A DNA stretch of 55,405 nt from Acidobacteriota bacterium (GCA_024277255.1 JAJRVQ010000116.1:1-55405); one strand, 5' to 3'; positions 1 through 8,669 are shown, numbered from the stretch's first letter. Translations and numbers: made by a program. The notes: generated by a model not told the origin, from the letters alone.

Positions 1-83
1 CGATCTGCGTGACCGATCGCGCGGTGCAGACGCTCCACGTACTCTTCGAAGCGATGGTGAGCCGACTTCTCAATGGTTGCCAT
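1..83 (-). CDS. IS701-family transposase, N-terminal fragment (runs off window)
   Basis: The minus strand opens with ATG at 83 and reads 27 complete codons (MATIEKSAHHRFEEYVERLH then RAIGHAD) before the window edge. The pattern RFxxYxxRLxxAxGHAD is what I know from the extreme N-terminus of IS701-family DDE transposases, in which a GHADR motif precedes the catalytic domain. Only the first 27 residues are visible, so integrity and the DDE residues cannot be judged. The neighbouring gene-free strip with repeats fits an insertion-prone spot. The family call rests on a short stretch. Confidence 0.6.
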   Translation of the reverse strand, partial: MATIEKSAHHRFEEYVERLHRAIGHAD

Positions 84-119
84 GACCCAAGCCTGGCACA
101 AAAGCAACCCATAGAGCAA

Positions 120-142
120 GATTTCTGACACAGTAGTACTAA
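120..142. mobile_element. Possible outer end of the IS701-like element
   Basis: Upstream of the transposase start lies a short AT-richer stretch ending in gacacagtagta, followed by CTAA at 139-142. IS701 elements are known for YTAR target sites duplicated on insertion, and CTAA fits that pattern. The other end of the element is outside the window, so neither the inverted repeat nor the duplication can be confirmed. Confidence 0.25.
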
Positions 143-187
143 GCAGGCCGGCCTAGTCGGCCGGGCTCGCCCTGCTAGCGCGGGTGC

Positions 188-214
188 GGGCGCAATGAAT
201 TGCGCCCCTACGGG
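188..214. repeat. Dispersed 20-bp palindrome, copy 1
   Basis: Arms gggcgcaat (188-196) and attgcgccc (199-207) flank a GA centre, followed by ctacggg. A 25-base identical core (190-214) occurs again at 32942-32966 downstream of the DUF3516 helicase. A palindrome with a fixed asymmetric tail in two unrelated intergenic places is typical of a small dispersed repeat (REP-like) rather than a gene-specific terminator. Confidence 0.7.
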
Positions 215-250
215 ACAATAGACGCGAAGCGGCGAGGTCTCGATATCTGG

Positions 251-320
251 AGCGGGACCGAAGCAAGATCGCGCGAAGCGCGAGCGAGGCGTCAAGAACG
301 CCCAGCGACGAGTTCCCGCT
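251..320. repeat. Hairpin repeat unit A
   Basis: Outer arms are agcggga (251-257) and tcccgct (314-320). Inside are two smaller stems: tcgcgc/gcgcga (269-274 with 278-283) and ggcgt/acgcc (288-292 with 298-302). The word agcgacgagtt sits just before the 3' arm and recurs at the equivalent place in unit B. This points to related repeat units rather than chance palindromes. Confidence 0.5.
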
Positions 321-366
321 GAAGCGACCCTGAGCCCGCGGGCACTGGCCAGCCGAGTGCACGGAT

Positions 367-442
367 CGGCTCGCGGAGGAAAAGCGGGCGTGATTGTCTG
401 AGGAGCGTAGCGACGAGTTGCGCGCCCGCCCGTAGCGAGCCG
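367..442. repeat. Hairpin repeat unit B
   Basis: Nested arms pair over 76 bases: outer cggctcgc (367-374) with gcgagccg (435-442), inner gcgggcg (384-390) with cgcccgc (423-429). The loop-side word agcgacgagtt is shared with unit A. No coding sequence or T-run follows, so a terminator role is unlikely. Confidence 0.5.
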
Positions 443-508
443 ACACGCAGGGCAACCATCCTGCCCACGCGGGCGACCGGGGAGCGCCGCGGGAAGGAGG
501 AGCCCCCT

Positions 509-850
509 CTACGCCGCCGGCCGAACCCGCGTCTCCCCGCCGACCAGCTCGCCATGGAACTGCGGTCGCAGATCCCCGAGATTGGCCAGCAACCGCGTGT
601 CGCGCGAGATCTTGTCCAGCCCGCAGATCACCGTGCGGTTCTGGACCGCCTGCAAGGCCAGCTGTTCCTGCGTTCGCTCCTGCTGCTCCAGATTCCGGTG
701 CAACCCGTTGGCCAGGGTGGCGAGACCCGCGTCGAGAGTGTGTTGGAGATCATCGAGCCGCTGATGGTTGAGATCGCAGCGCTCCTGGAGTGTCGCCAGG
801 CGGGCGGTGATGAGTTGCAGCTGCTCCCAAACTTGATCCATCGTCGGCAT
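509..850 (-). CDS. Small coiled-coil protein of unknown function
   Basis: A 113-residue protein with a strong ribosome binding site (GGAGGAGG ending about 5-7 bases before ATG 850). Residues 1-65 are almost entirely helical with heptad-like Leu/Ile spacing (DQVWEQLQLITARLATLQER, later LDDLQHTLDAGLATLANGLH), which suggests a homo-oligomeric coiled coil. The C-terminal 30 residues are less structured (TRLLANLGDLRPQFHGELVG). There is no signal peptide or membrane helix. An 86-base gap separates it from the upstream membrane-protein gene on the same strand, so cotranscription is possible. I do not recognise a family. Overlapping plus-strand frames have no ribosome binding site and are rejected. 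Confidence 0.55.
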   Translation of the reverse strand: MPTMDQVWEQLQLITARLATLQERCDLNHQRLDDLQHTLDAGLATLANGLHRNLEQQERTQEQLALQAVQNRTVICGLDKISRDTRLLANLGDLRPQFHGELVGGETRVRPAA

Positions 851-936
851 CGGTCCTCCTCCTTCGAGCCGCGCCGCCGGGCGCGACTCACAGTGCGTTT
901 CGCTTCCACTGCACAGGCGACGAAGAGGTGGCGGAG

Positions 937-1878
937 TTACATCGACGGCACAGGAATTCTTGGCGGAGGAGAGGAAACCAGACCCAGTTCCGGCATCACT
1001 TGGTGGAGAAACTCAACGCTGAGCAACCGTTTGGTCACATAGACCGGAAGCAGCGCCACGGTGCCGATGTAGGGGATGATCAAGATCAAGAAACCAATGC
1101 ACAAGGTCAGGCAGCCGGCAACGAACACCGCTATCACGACGCCGATCATCAACACAAAGATGAACAGACCATAGAGCAGAAAGTGGCCGGAATGAGCGCG
1201 AAATACCGGTAGGAAACGGCCCCAAGCCGCGGTCGCCGTCAGTTTCTCGGCGTACATGATCGGCACCACGAAGTGGGTGAGAAAGAGCTGTACGTAGACT
1301 GCGACGATGACCAGCGGCAAGAAGATGGCGAACAAGATGGCGATCAAACCCCAGTCGGGAGCACCGACCCAATCGACCGAATTGAGGCCCAGGCCGATGA
1401 CCGCCAACAGCCCCACCCCGCCCAACACCAGAAAGGCCACCGAGGTGAACCCTATGATCCACAAGAAGAGTGAGTTGCCCTGCCTCTTGTACTGCGCCCA
1501 GGGTGCTTTGACCTGCGCTCGATCGTGGATCACGTTGTCCAAGAACATGAACTGACCGCGCGAGCCGAGCCAGAAGAAAACCAGGATCAGCGCCAAGATA
1601 GCGGTGACCAGAAACGAGCAGCCCAACACTCCGAGAGCGCCCAGCCATGGGATCTCGCTGAACGAGCTGGACGAAGCCAGCATCGCCCCTTCCGAATCCT
1701 GTGCCCAGTTGCTCGGATAGTTGAAAGAGGAAGAACCTCCACCCTGGGCCTCGATGAAGGTGGCCAACCAGCAGGTAAAGCCAACCACGAACCACTTGCC
1801 GAGATCGAAGGGCCGAAAGAGCCGGTCAACCATCCCGTCGTAGCCACGTTGCAACGGCTCGGAGTATCGGACTTGCAT
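937..1878 (-). CDS. Polytopic membrane protein, unknown function
   Basis: A 313-residue inner-membrane protein with about six hydrophobic helices (near residues 29-45, 79-105, 137-165, 180-205, 230-262 and 265-285). After the first helix comes a Ser/Gly-rich loop (GGGSSSFNYPSNW). The start at 1878 is chosen over an in-frame ATG at 1905 because AGAAGGAG lies 7 bases before it. The pattern of paired long helices with the phrases FLDNVIHD and LFLTHFVVPIMY resembles the loosely defined DUF4013 or glycerophosphodiesterase-membrane-domain type proteins. No catalytic motif is visible, so no function is assigned. It lies 33 bases downstream of pdxA on the same strand and may end that operon. Confidence 0.7.
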   Translation of the reverse strand: MQVRYSEPLQRGYDGMVDRLFRPFDLGKWFVVGFTCWLATFIEAQGGGSSSFNYPSNWAQDSEGAMLASSSSFSEIPWLGALGVLGCSFLVTAILALILVFFWLGSRGQFMFLDNVIHDRAQVKAPWAQYKRQGNSLFLWIIGFTSVAFLVLGGVGLLAVIGLGLNSVDWVGAPDWGLIAILFAIFLPLVIVAVYVQLFLTHFVVPIMYAEKLTATAAWGRFLPVFRAHSGHFLLYGLFIFVLMIGVVIAVFVAGCLTLCIGFLILIIPYIGTVALLPVYVTKRLLSVEFLHQVMPELGLVSSPPPRIPVPSM

Positions 1879-1911
1879 GGGTTTCTCCTTCTGGAAGTGA
1901 TTCAAAGACGA

Positions 1912-2997
1912 CTACGTGGCGACTTCCTCTTCTGTTCCACTGTCGCTGAACTTGGAGGGCAACTCTCCACGCAGCAGACCGAGGGTGGTTTCGATCGTCG
2001 CCTTCAGCGCGGTGGCGTCGGCGAGCCCCTTGCCGGCTAGATCGAAGGCCGTGCCGTGATCAACGGAGGTTCTGAAGTAGGGCAGGCCGAGCGTCCAGTT
2101 GGTCGCCAAGCCAAAAGCGGCGGTCTTGACGGCGATCAGCCCTTGGTCATGGTAGAGAGCCAGGACCCAGTCGAACTGGCCACGTTGGGCGCGGGCGAAG
2201 AGCGAGTCGGCGCTCAGCGGGCCGTGCGCATCGATCCCGCGTTGTCGCGCCGCGGCCACCGCCGGTGCCACTCGTTCTGTGTCGTCCAACCCCAGCAGTC
2301 CCCCTTCGCCAGCGTGAGGATTGAGACCGGCGACGGCAATCTTTCCCCCGGCATGGCGCTCCAGGCAGTCCAGAGCGTTACCGATCGCCTCGGCGGTAAC
2401 CCCTGCGATCGCCTCGGCCAGCGGCAGGTGGGTCGAGAGCAGAGCCACTTGCAGGCGCGGCGCCAAGAAGGCCATCAGGTAGTCCCGGCCGTAGCGCTCC
2501 AACCCACAACCGGCAGCAAGGTAGTCAGTATGGCCGGTAAACCCCGGAAGATGATGACGGGCGATAACCTGTTTGGAAACCGGTGCGGTGACCAGTGCGT
2601 CGGCGAGGCCGCTCTTGGCCAGTGCGACTCCGGCATCGAGCGCGGCCATGGCCCCGGCGGCGTCCGCCGCACCTGGCCGGCCCGCTGCCACCGTGCGCCG
2701 CTGAGCCACCGGGTCGACCACCGCCACCGCCTCGGGCGGCAGGGCCCTCAGACGCGCGCGCGCCTGCCGCGGATCGCCGCCCAACTCGACATCGACTAGC
2801 CGATCCCAAGCGAGGGCCGCCAGCGGCTCTTTGAGCGGTGCGAGCGCCGCACGTTCGACGATAAGCAGGGGCCGGTAGCCCTCGGAGATGCCGCCTTGGC
2901 CGAGTGCCGCCTTGAGAAGGATCTCCGGCCCAATCCCCGCCGGATCGCCCTGGGTCAGGGCCAGAACCTTGCACTCCTCGTCAATCCGTCGAGTCAG
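1912..2997 (-). CDS. pdxA: 4-hydroxythreonine-4-phosphate dehydrogenase PdxA, non-canonical start
   Basis: PdxA oxidises 4-phosphohydroxythreonine in the DXP-dependent route to pyridoxal phosphate, in the cytoplasm. The N-terminal signature GDPAGIGPEI and the three metal-binding His contexts are all present: HTDYLA, ALYHDQGLIAVK and SVDHGTAFDLAG. The frame holding GDPAGIGPEI has no ATG, GTG or TTG between an in-frame stop near 3115 and a TTG at 2784, which lies after the motif. The best remaining starts are CTG at 2997, one base after the upstream gene's stop, or ATT at 2985. I annotate the CTG, giving 361 residues, slightly above the usual 320-340. The upstream GAGGAGAAG could serve as ribosome binding site. 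Function is near certain; the start is not. Confidence 0.85.
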   Translation of the reverse strand: MTRRIDEECKVLALTQGDPAGIGPEILLKAALGQGGISEGYRPLLIVERAALAPLKEPLAALAWDRLVDVELGGDPRQARARLRALPPEAVAVVDPVAQRRTVAAGRPGAADAAGAMAALDAGVALAKSGLADALVTAPVSKQVIARHHLPGFTGHTDYLAAGCGLERYGRDYLMAFLAPRLQVALLSTHLPLAEAIAGVTAEAIGNALDCLERHAGGKIAVAGLNPHAGEGGLLGLDDTERVAPAVAAARQRGIDAHGPLSADSLFARAQRGQFDWVLALYHDQGLIAVKTAAFGLATNWTLGLPYFRTSVDHGTAFDLAGKGLADATALKATIETTLGLLRGELPSKFSDSGTEEEVAT

Positions 2998-2998
2998 A

Positions 2999-3367
2999 TC
3001 AGCCGTGGTTCTTCTCCTCGGCGGTTCCCTGTCCGGAACTTCGCTTGGCGGCGCGCCGCTGGCGTTTGAGTTCTTCCTCTTTGTACATGTAGCGGATCGA
3101 GTCCTTGCGGATCAGCAGGTTCGGTCCCTTGCGGCGGTTGAGCTTGAGCGAACTTTTGTCGTACCACTCGATCCAGCCGAAGAGTTCTTCATCGTTGGTC
3201 AGCACCACCACCATCGGCGTCTTCGACGCCATTTGCTTAAGGTAGTAGTACTCCTCGGCGTGGGTCTGTTCCGGCGGCGTTTGCTTGCGGCGCACGGAGC
3301 GGATAGCGGAGTCGCGCTTGGACTCCGGCGCGTCGGGGCGAATCAGCCTGCGGTTGGCCGTCGTCAT
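2999..3367 (-). CDS. Hfq-like (Sm-fold) RNA-binding protein
   Basis: A 122-residue protein whose middle (about residues 40-97) reads as an Sm-like beta barrel: YYLKQMASKTPMVVVLTN, DEELFGWIEWYDKSSLKL and then IRKDSIRYMYKEEE. The spacing matches the Hfq pattern of helix, Sm1 strands and Sm2, but the canonical YKHAI motif is replaced by IRKDSIRYMYK. N- and C-terminal tails are basic and polar (KRQRRAAKRS), as expected for RNA contact. Its ATG overlaps the stop of ricT by 4 bases, and its own stop lies one base before the putative pdxA start, so all three should be translated together. No other Hfq is seen in the window. It may be a divergent Hfq or a paralogue with another ligand. Confidence 0.7.
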   Translation of the reverse strand: MTTANRRLIRPDAPESKRDSAIRSVRRKQTPPEQTHAEEYYYLKQMASKTPMVVVLTNDEELFGWIEWYDKSSLKLNRRKGPNLLIRKDSIRYMYKEEELKRQRRAAKRSSGQGTAEEKNHG

Positions 3368-4182
3368 GACCGACCCGCCCTTTTCGAGCCTCGGCGAGCC
3401 CCATCGCCCGACCGTCTCTTGCGCGGTTCGCCGCGCAGAATCGCCGGGTTCTTGCTCCGCGGCTGCGACGACGGCTTGCGCTGCCGCGCCGGTCGCTCGT
3501 ACTGATCGTTCTCATAGGCGAGACAGCACAGGAGTCGACCGCATTGGCCGGAGATCTTCGACGGGTTGAGACTCAAGTTCTGCCGCTTGGCCATCGATAT
3601 CGAGATCGGCTGGAACTCCTTCAGCCAGGTCGAGCAGCAGAGTGTCTCGCCGCAAATACCGATCCCTCCGAGCAACGCCGCCTCGTCGCGCGCGCCGATC
3701 TGCACCATCTTCACGCGCACCTTGAAGCGTTGAGCCAGGTCGCGCACCAGTTGGCGGAAATCAACCCGGCCGTTGGCGGTGAAGTAGAAGGTGGCGTGGC
3801 GGGCGTCCAGCGAGAAGTCGACTCGCGACACCTTCATCTCCAGCCCCAGCTTGCTCGACCGCTGCTGACAGAAGAGTTTGCCTTGCACTTGGTTGCTCAT
3901 CTGCCTGTCATACGCTTGATCGTCTTGCGCCGTCGCCCGCCGCGTGACCTTCTTGGCGCTGGTCTTCTGGCACGGCTTGAAAACCGTCATCGGCGAGCGC
4001 TCCACCCGCCCGTAGGCCAGCCCCTTGTCCACCTCGACCAGCACCCGATCGCCCTGAGCGTAGATCGCACCCTGGGTCGCGCAGAGGGTCAGATTGGTTT
4101 CTTCGTGGAACCGAACGCCAACGAAACTGTCTTCGACCGCCGTTGACAGACCTTTGAACGAGCAGCCGGAGCAACCAGACAT
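3364..4182 (-). CDS. ricT: PSP1-domain protein, RicT/YaaT family
   Basis: A 272-residue protein with an N-terminal CSGCSFKG cluster, then the PSP1 core (about residues 80-220) ending in two Cys-rich motifs, GETLCCSTWL and GQCGRLLCCLAYEN. These cysteines are the family hallmark. In Bacillus, RicT works with RicA and RicF in an Fe-S-containing complex that influences RNase Y-dependent mRNA processing. Here the partners are not adjacent, but an Hfq-like gene overlaps the 3' end, which strengthens an RNA-metabolism role. The last 50 residues are a Lys/Arg/Ser/Pro tail (RKPSSQPRSKNP) likely to be disordered. Confidence 0.9.
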   Translation of the reverse strand: MSGCSGCSFKGLSTAVEDSFVGVRFHEETNLTLCATQGAIYAQGDRVLVEVDKGLAYGRVERSPMTVFKPCQKTSAKKVTRRATAQDDQAYDRQMSNQVQGKLFCQQRSSKLGLEMKVSRVDFSLDARHATFYFTANGRVDFRQLVRDLAQRFKVRVKMVQIGARDEAALLGGIGICGETLCCSTWLKEFQPISISMAKRQNLSLNPSKISGQCGRLLCCLAYENDQYERPARQRKPSSQPRSKNPAILRGEPRKRRSGDGARRGSKRAGRS

Positions 4183-4247
4183 CGGGGTGAAACTCGCTTA
4201 TCCATGACAGGTAGCCGTACGCTTGCGCGGGCGGTACTGCAGAGGTT

Positions 4248-4278
4248 CAAGAAAGAGCCCACAGACTCTTGCGTGGGC
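4248..4278 (-). terminator. Candidate intrinsic terminator after purD
   Basis: On the minus strand a GCCCAC/GTGGGC stem (arms 4273-4278 and 4257-4262, 10-base loop) is followed by tctttcttg (4256-4248). It lies about 125 bases past the purD stop and before ricT. The T tract is interrupted, so efficiency is uncertain. Confidence 0.4.
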
Positions 4279-4403
4279 CTGAACACAGCCTCTTACGGGT
4301 CATGCCATTATGGCCGCCGACCTATTCGAAGTCAACGAATGCATTTCAGGTTGAGGCGGTTAGCCTCATCTCCACGCGGTCGGAGAGCACCGCAAACCCG
4401 CCG

Positions 4404-5678
4404 TCAATCCGCTTCGATCACCCGGCGCCCGATGTCCTTGCGATAGACCACGCTCGGCCAGTGGATCTCCGCGCTAGCGGTGTAGGCACGGCGCAGCGCA
4501 TCCGCCAGACCACCACCGGTGGCGCACACGTTGAGCACTCGTCCGCCGCCGGTCACCAGAGTGCCATCGGCCAGCGCCGTGCCGGCGTGAAAGACCTCGA
4601 CTTCCGGCTGCCGGCGGGCTACCTCGATCCCGGTGATCGGCTCGCCTTTCACCGCCTCCCCGGGATAGCCCTCGCTGGCCAGCACGACACAGGCTGCCGC
4701 CTCCTGGCGAAAACCCACCCTTGCGGAACCAAAATCGCCCCGTGCGCCGGCCAGCAAGACCGGTAGCAGGTCGCCCTCCATGCGCATCATCAGCGGCTGC
4801 GTTTCAGGATCGCCGAAGCGGACGTTGAATTCGAGCACCCGCGGCCCATCGGCCGTCATCATCAACCCGGCATAGAGCACACCGACGAAGGTCCGGTTCT
4901 CCTCCGCCATACCGTGGACCGTGGCGCGCATCACCCGTTCGATGATCTGCGAGCCCTGCTCGGAGGTGACGAGCGTCGACGGGCTGTGTGCTCCCATCCC
5001 ACCGGTGTTGGGACCGCTGTCGCCCTCGCCGATGCGCTTGTAGTCTTTGGAGGTGGCGAGCGGCAGCAGGTGGGTGCCGTCGCTGAGTGCCAGGATCGAC
5101 ACCTCCTCACCCTGCAAACACTCCTCGACCACCACCCGTTCGCTCGCCGAACCGAACTGGCGTTGATCAAACAAAGCCGCCAGCGCCGCCTTCAACTCGG
5201 CCCTGTCGGAGACGATCAGCACCCCCTTGCCGGCCGCCAGCCCATCCGCCTTGAGCACCACCGGGAAGCCGAAGTGCTTGGCTGCCTTGCGCGCCTCACG
5301 CTCATTGTGCGCCACCTCGAAGTCGGCGGTGGGAATGTCGTAACGCTGCATGAACTGCTTGGCGAACACCTTGCTGGCTTCGAGTTCAGCGGCACGTGCG
5401 GTGGGTCCGAAGACCAGCAGATCGCGACGCTGAAACTCATCGACCAACCCCATCGACAAGGGTACTTCGGGCCCCACCACGGTCAGACCGATCCCTAACC
5501 CGGCGGCAAACTCAGCCAGTTCGGTAAAGTCCTCGGACCGGATCGGCACCAAATCGGCCAACTCGGCAATTCCGGGGTTGCCCGGCGCGCAGTACAGTTC
5601 GCTGAGCAGCGGACTCTGCTTGAGCTTCCAACACAGTGCATGCTCTCGGCCCCCACCGCCGATGACCAGTACCTTCAT
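4404..5678 (-). CDS. purD: Phosphoribosylamine-glycine ligase
   Basis: PurD (GARS) joins glycine to phosphoribosylamine with ATP in the second step of purine synthesis. The 424-residue protein is full length: the N-domain starts [19 protein letters not shown], followed by the ATP-grasp region ([20 protein letters not shown] near residue 140) and the metal/ATP loop [20 protein letters not shown] near residue 285. The ATG overlaps the pta stop as ATGA, so it is translated coupled to pta. No other purine gene is nearby, which makes its place behind pta and sodC unusual. Confidence 0.97.
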   Translation of the reverse strand: MKVLVIGGGGREHALCWKLKQSPLLSELYCAPGNPGIAELADLVPIRSEDFTELAEFAAGLGIGLTVVGPEVPLSMGLVDEFQRRDLLVFGPTARAAELEASKVFAKQFMQRYDIPTADFEVAHNEREARKAAKHFGFPVVLKADGLAAGKGVLIVSDRAELKAALAALFDQRQFGSASERVVVEECLQGEEVSILALSDGTHLLPLATSKDYKRIGEGDSGPNTGGMGAHSPSTLVTSEQGSQIIERVMRATVHGMAEENRTFVGVLYAGLMMTADGPRVLEFNVRFGDPETQPLMMRMEGDLLPVLLAGARGDFGSARVGFRQEAAACVVLASEGYPGEAVKGEPITGIEVARRQPEVEVFHAGTALADGTLVTGGGRVLNVCATGGGLADALRRAYTASAEIHWPSVVYRKDIGRRVIEAD

Positions 5679-6688
5679 TGCCCGCTACCTCCACTGCCCA
5701 ACGCCGCCACCGCCAAGACATTCAAGATGTCCTCGACGGTGCAGCCCCGCGAAAGATCGTGAATCGGCGCCGCCAGCCCCTGGAGCAGAGGACCGATAGC
5801 CCTCGCACCGGCCAGCCTCTGGCTCAGTTTGTAGGCGATGTTGCCGGCATCGAGATCCGGAAAGATCAGTACATTGGCGTTTCCCATCAGCGGACTTTCC
5901 GGCGTCTTGCGCGCCGCCACTTCGGGGACCAGAGCCGCGTCGCCCTGGAGTTCGCCGTCGAAAAGGAAATCCACCCCCCGCTGGCGCAGAATCCGGGTCG
6001 CCTGGCGCACTTTCTCCGTCTTCGGATGGTGCGCGCTGCCATGGCTCGAGAAAGAGAGCAAGGCCACCCGCGGTTCTTTCTCCAACAGCAGCCGGCAGCT
6101 CGCAGCCGCCGCTTCGGCGATATCGGCCAGCCCCTCCGAGGTCGGATCGGGCACCACGCCACAGTCGCTATAGATCAACGCCCGGCCATCGGGAAAGACC
6201 ATCAAGAAGCAGGACGAAACCCAGTGCAGACCGGGGCGCTGACCGACCACGCGTAGACAGGCGCGCAGTGTGTCGGCGGTGGTCGCCGCCGCTCCCATCA
6301 CCGCACCGTCGGCGTCTCCCTGGGCGACCAGCAGAGCGGCGTAATACAACGGATCGCTGGCCAGTTCGGTGGCCCTGTGCGGTTCGCGGTCCAGTTTCTC
6401 AAGCCGTGCGCGGAGGAACTCGGTGCGCTCGGCGAGCCGGGGATCGCCGTCGGGACTGACCACGTCCACCCCGGTCAGATCGGGCAGCAGCGGTGTCTCT
6501 TTGGTCACCACCAGAACCGGCCGGCACAAGCCGCTCGCCGCGGCACGCCGGGCCGCCTCGACGATGCGCGCGTCCCCGGCCTCGGGCAAAACGACGCGAG
6601 CCGACAAACGGCTGGCACGCAGGGCGATCTGCTCGACCGGGTCGGCCCCGGTCGACAGCTGCGCGGCTGAATCCGCCGAGCGCTTCAT
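5675..6688 (-). CDS. pta: Phosphate acetyl/butyryltransferase
   Basis: Pta interconverts acetyl-CoA and acetyl phosphate. The 337-residue protein is the short, single-domain form, without the N-terminal DRTGG/P-loop extension of enteric Pta. Family stretches include [52 protein letters not shown] and the C-terminal [19 protein letters not shown]. The start is set at 6688 because it forms an ATGA overlap with the stop of the upstream lipoprotein gene; a longer frame to 6766 would overlap that gene by about 80 bases. The stop overlaps the purD start. No ackA is visible nearby. A phosphotransbutyrylase role cannot be excluded. Confidence 0.92.
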   Translation of the reverse strand: MKRSADSAAQLSTGADPVEQIALRASRLSARVVLPEAGDARIVEAARRAAASGLCRPVLVVTKETPLLPDLTGVDVVSPDGDPRLAERTEFLRARLEKLDREPHRATELASDPLYYAALLVAQGDADGAVMGAAATTADTLRACLRVVGQRPGLHWVSSCFLMVFPDGRALIYSDCGVVPDPTSEGLADIAEAAAASCRLLLEKEPRVALLSFSSHGSAHHPKTEKVRQATRILRQRGVDFLFDGELQGDAALVPEVAARKTPESPLMGNANVLIFPDLDAGNIAYKLSQRLAGARAIGPLLQGLAAPIHDLSRGCTVEDILNVLAVAALGSGGSGQ

Positions 6689-7992
6689 CCCGGCCCATCT
6701 CCCGCCAGACTCAACTGCAACGCTCGTACCCGCGAGCGCGAACGGTCCTCGCCGACCTCGACCCATGCCACGTAGAGGCTGTCGCCACTGCGGGTGAGGC
6801 GCGGAAAACCGCTGGCTCGGGCGCTGCTAGTGGTGGCGATCGTCTCGACGGCCTCCAGGTCGGTGGCCGAAACCGCCACCGAAGCCAGGCGCAGATCGGC
6901 CTTGGAAGTGTCGTCAGTGTTGACCGCCAGCCAAGTGACGATGGCCACTCCCGTGTCGCTCAAGGCGAGGTCGACGCGCCCCAGCGGCCGGCTGTCGTCG
7001 ACCACGATCGGCGGCTCGAAACTGGCACCGCCGTCGCGCGAGAAGGCCAGCTGAACCCGCGGTTGCGGCTCCGCCGCAGTGAACCAAGCGACAGCGACCA
7101 AGTCACCGTCGGCGTCCACCGCCGGACCGTTGACCGGACAGCCGGGGATACGCCAATCGTCCGGCCCGACACGCACCGGTTCACTCCAGCCACCCTCCAC
7201 GCGGCGCACCAGGTGGATGTCGCGAATCTCCTCCGCCGAGCGGTCGCGGTAAGCGACGACCGAGCCGGAAGCAGCGAGCGCGGCGCTGGTCGAGCAACAC
7301 TCGCAGATCCTCTCGTCCAAGAGTTCGTTGACCGGTGGCGGCGAATCGGCCGCACGCCCGGTGGATAGCGAGGCGGTGCGAATCGCCATCGGCCCGCCAT
7401 CGGCCATCGCCCGGCCGTCCAGCCAGAAGGCGCGCAAGCCGTCCTCTTCGGCCAACCAAGAGACAAAGCCGTGCTCGGTCTCGCTGGTGTCGTCGTGTAG
7501 GGGACCGAGCCGTTGCCAGCTCGTGCCACCGTCCATCGAGCGGGCCAACTGCGGCCCGTAGGCATAGGTTTCCTCGCCGTTTTTCTCCAGCCAGTGAACG
7601 ACCTGGGTGCCATCCGCGGCAACCACCGCGGCCGGAAAGTCGGCCCAGTTGGCGAAGAACCGATCGCCCTCGGTCACCGTCACCGGCGGGTCCCAACCGG
7701 TGGCGCTCCCCGTGTTGTTCCACTGGGCGATGCGCACCCGGTGGTGGCCCTCGGCGGCCGGCTCGATCCAGGTCAAGGCCAAGCCTTCGCCGGTACTCCA
7801 TTCGGGCGCAAAGGCACCCTCCACCGCCGGCGGGTCGACCTCGACCCCCGAGTCGGCGAAAGCCGCGGGTATAACGAGAGTTGCGCCGGACGCCAGCTCC
7901 TGACGCCCAGCGTCACCCCCTCCACAGGAGAGAGCCAAGGCGGCGAGCGGCAAGACCAGCCACCACCCACCGCGCGCTTTGGATGAGTTCAA
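6685..7992 (-). CDS. Exported lipoprotein with BNR/sialidase-like beta-propeller
   Basis: A 435-residue protein that begins with a lipoprotein signal ([14 protein letters not shown], lipidation Cys near residue 23). The mature part carries repeated propeller-like blades with Asp-box-type turns: [13 protein letters not shown] (near 170) and [16 protein letters not shown] (near 325). The sialidase/BNR fold is therefore likely, but the Arg triad of true sialidases is not evident, so binding or another glycan role is as likely as hydrolysis. A Cys pair ICECCS lies near residue 232. The start is TTG at 7992, which overlaps the sodC stop (TTGA). It is cotranscribed between sodC and pta. Confidence 0.75.
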   Translation of the reverse strand: MNSSKARGGWWLVLPLAALALSCGGGDAGRQELASGATLVIPAAFADSGVEVDPPAVEGAFAPEWSTGEGLALTWIEPAAEGHHRVRIAQWNNTGSATGWDPPVTVTEGDRFFANWADFPAAVVAADGTQVVHWLEKNGEETYAYGPQLARSMDGGTSWQRLGPLHDDTSETEHGFVSWLAEEDGLRAFWLDGRAMADGGPMAIRTASLSTGRAADSPPPVNELLDERICECCSTSAALAASGSVVAYRDRSAEEIRDIHLVRRVEGGWSEPVRVGPDDWRIPGCPVNGPAVDADGDLVAVAWFTAAEPQPRVQLAFSRDGGASFEPPIVVDDSRPLGRVDLALSDTGVAIVTWLAVNTDDTSKADLRLASVAVSATDLEAVETIATTSSARASGFPRLTRSGDSLYVAWVEVGEDRSRSRVRALQLSLAGDGPG

Positions 7993-8573
7993 GAGTCGGC
8001 TTGCACGACGCCGCAGGCCAAACGCGCTCCGGCGGCGCCCGTCGGCTGCGAAACAAGATCGTCGGTGCCTTCGTGGAGGATGATCCCGCGTCCGACGACC
8101 GAGTTGGGGCCAGGGCCGACGGTGATCAGCTCCGAGCTGCCGCTCAGAGACCCGTGGCCGCTCTCGTCCACCTCGATGTTGCCCAGGTCACCCGCGTGGC
8201 GCTCCGCGTCGCCGGGGCCACCGTGGACGGTACCGGCCGGGTTGAAGTGGCCGCCGGCCGACTTGAAGTCCTCGGAACTACAGTCGCCGATTTCGTGAAT
8301 GTGGAAACCGTGGCTACCCGCCCCGGAGAGGCCGTCGATGTGGGCTTCGTAGGAAGCTCCCTCGGCGGTCTCGGTGAAGGTGATCGTGCCACTGATGCCC
8401 GAGCCTTCGCGCCCGTTGAGGGCCGCGGTGGCGGTAGCCGGCGCAGCCGCCACTGGAGCGGGCTCGGCGGCCGCCGGCTCCGGCTCGTCGACCGGCTCAG
8501 GGGAAGAGCACGCCATCAGGGTGGCGAGCGCGATCAGTGAGAATAGGACGAAAAAGTTTCGATGACGCAGCAT
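7989..8573 (-). CDS. sodC: Cu,Zn superoxide dismutase, lipoprotein form
   Basis: SodC dismutates superoxide in the periplasm. The 194-residue protein has a lipoprotein signal (FSLIALATLMACSS), a Glu/Pro/Ala-rich linker of about 40 residues, and the full catalytic set: GFHIHEIGDC (two Cu His and the first disulfide Cys), GGHFNPAG, GPGDAERHAGDLGNI (Zn His and Asp), GRGIILHEGTDDL (Cu His) and GARLACGV (second Cys). The start at 8573 has AAGGAG 7 bases upstream; an in-frame ATG at 8594 has none. It heads the overlapped unit sodC, lipoprotein, pta, purD. Confidence 0.96.
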   Translation of the reverse strand: MLRHRNFFVLFSLIALATLMACSSPEPVDEPEPAAAEPAPVAAAPATATAALNGREGSGISGTITFTETAEGASYEAHIDGLSGAGSHGFHIHEIGDCSSEDFKSAGGHFNPAGTVHGGPGDAERHAGDLGNIEVDESGHGSLSGSSELITVGPGPNSVVGRGIILHEGTDDLVSQPTGAAGARLACGVVQADS

Positions 8574-8669
8574 GGAATTTCTCCTTGGGTCCATCCTTGG
8601 ATCCCGGTGGGAAGTTGAAAAACCCCGATATTCTGGCGAAGCTCGTCCAAGGATAGCCTAGCTAGCCCT

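Larger units (their letters stand above)
84..508. other. Gene-free strip between IS fragment and coiled-coil gene
   Basis: No open frame here has a ribosome binding site or recognisable protein character. The open frames present look like GC-rich artefacts, rich in Arg, Ser and Gly. The strip is built largely of inverted repeats, listed separately at 188-214, 251-320 and 367-442. Confidence 0.6.
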
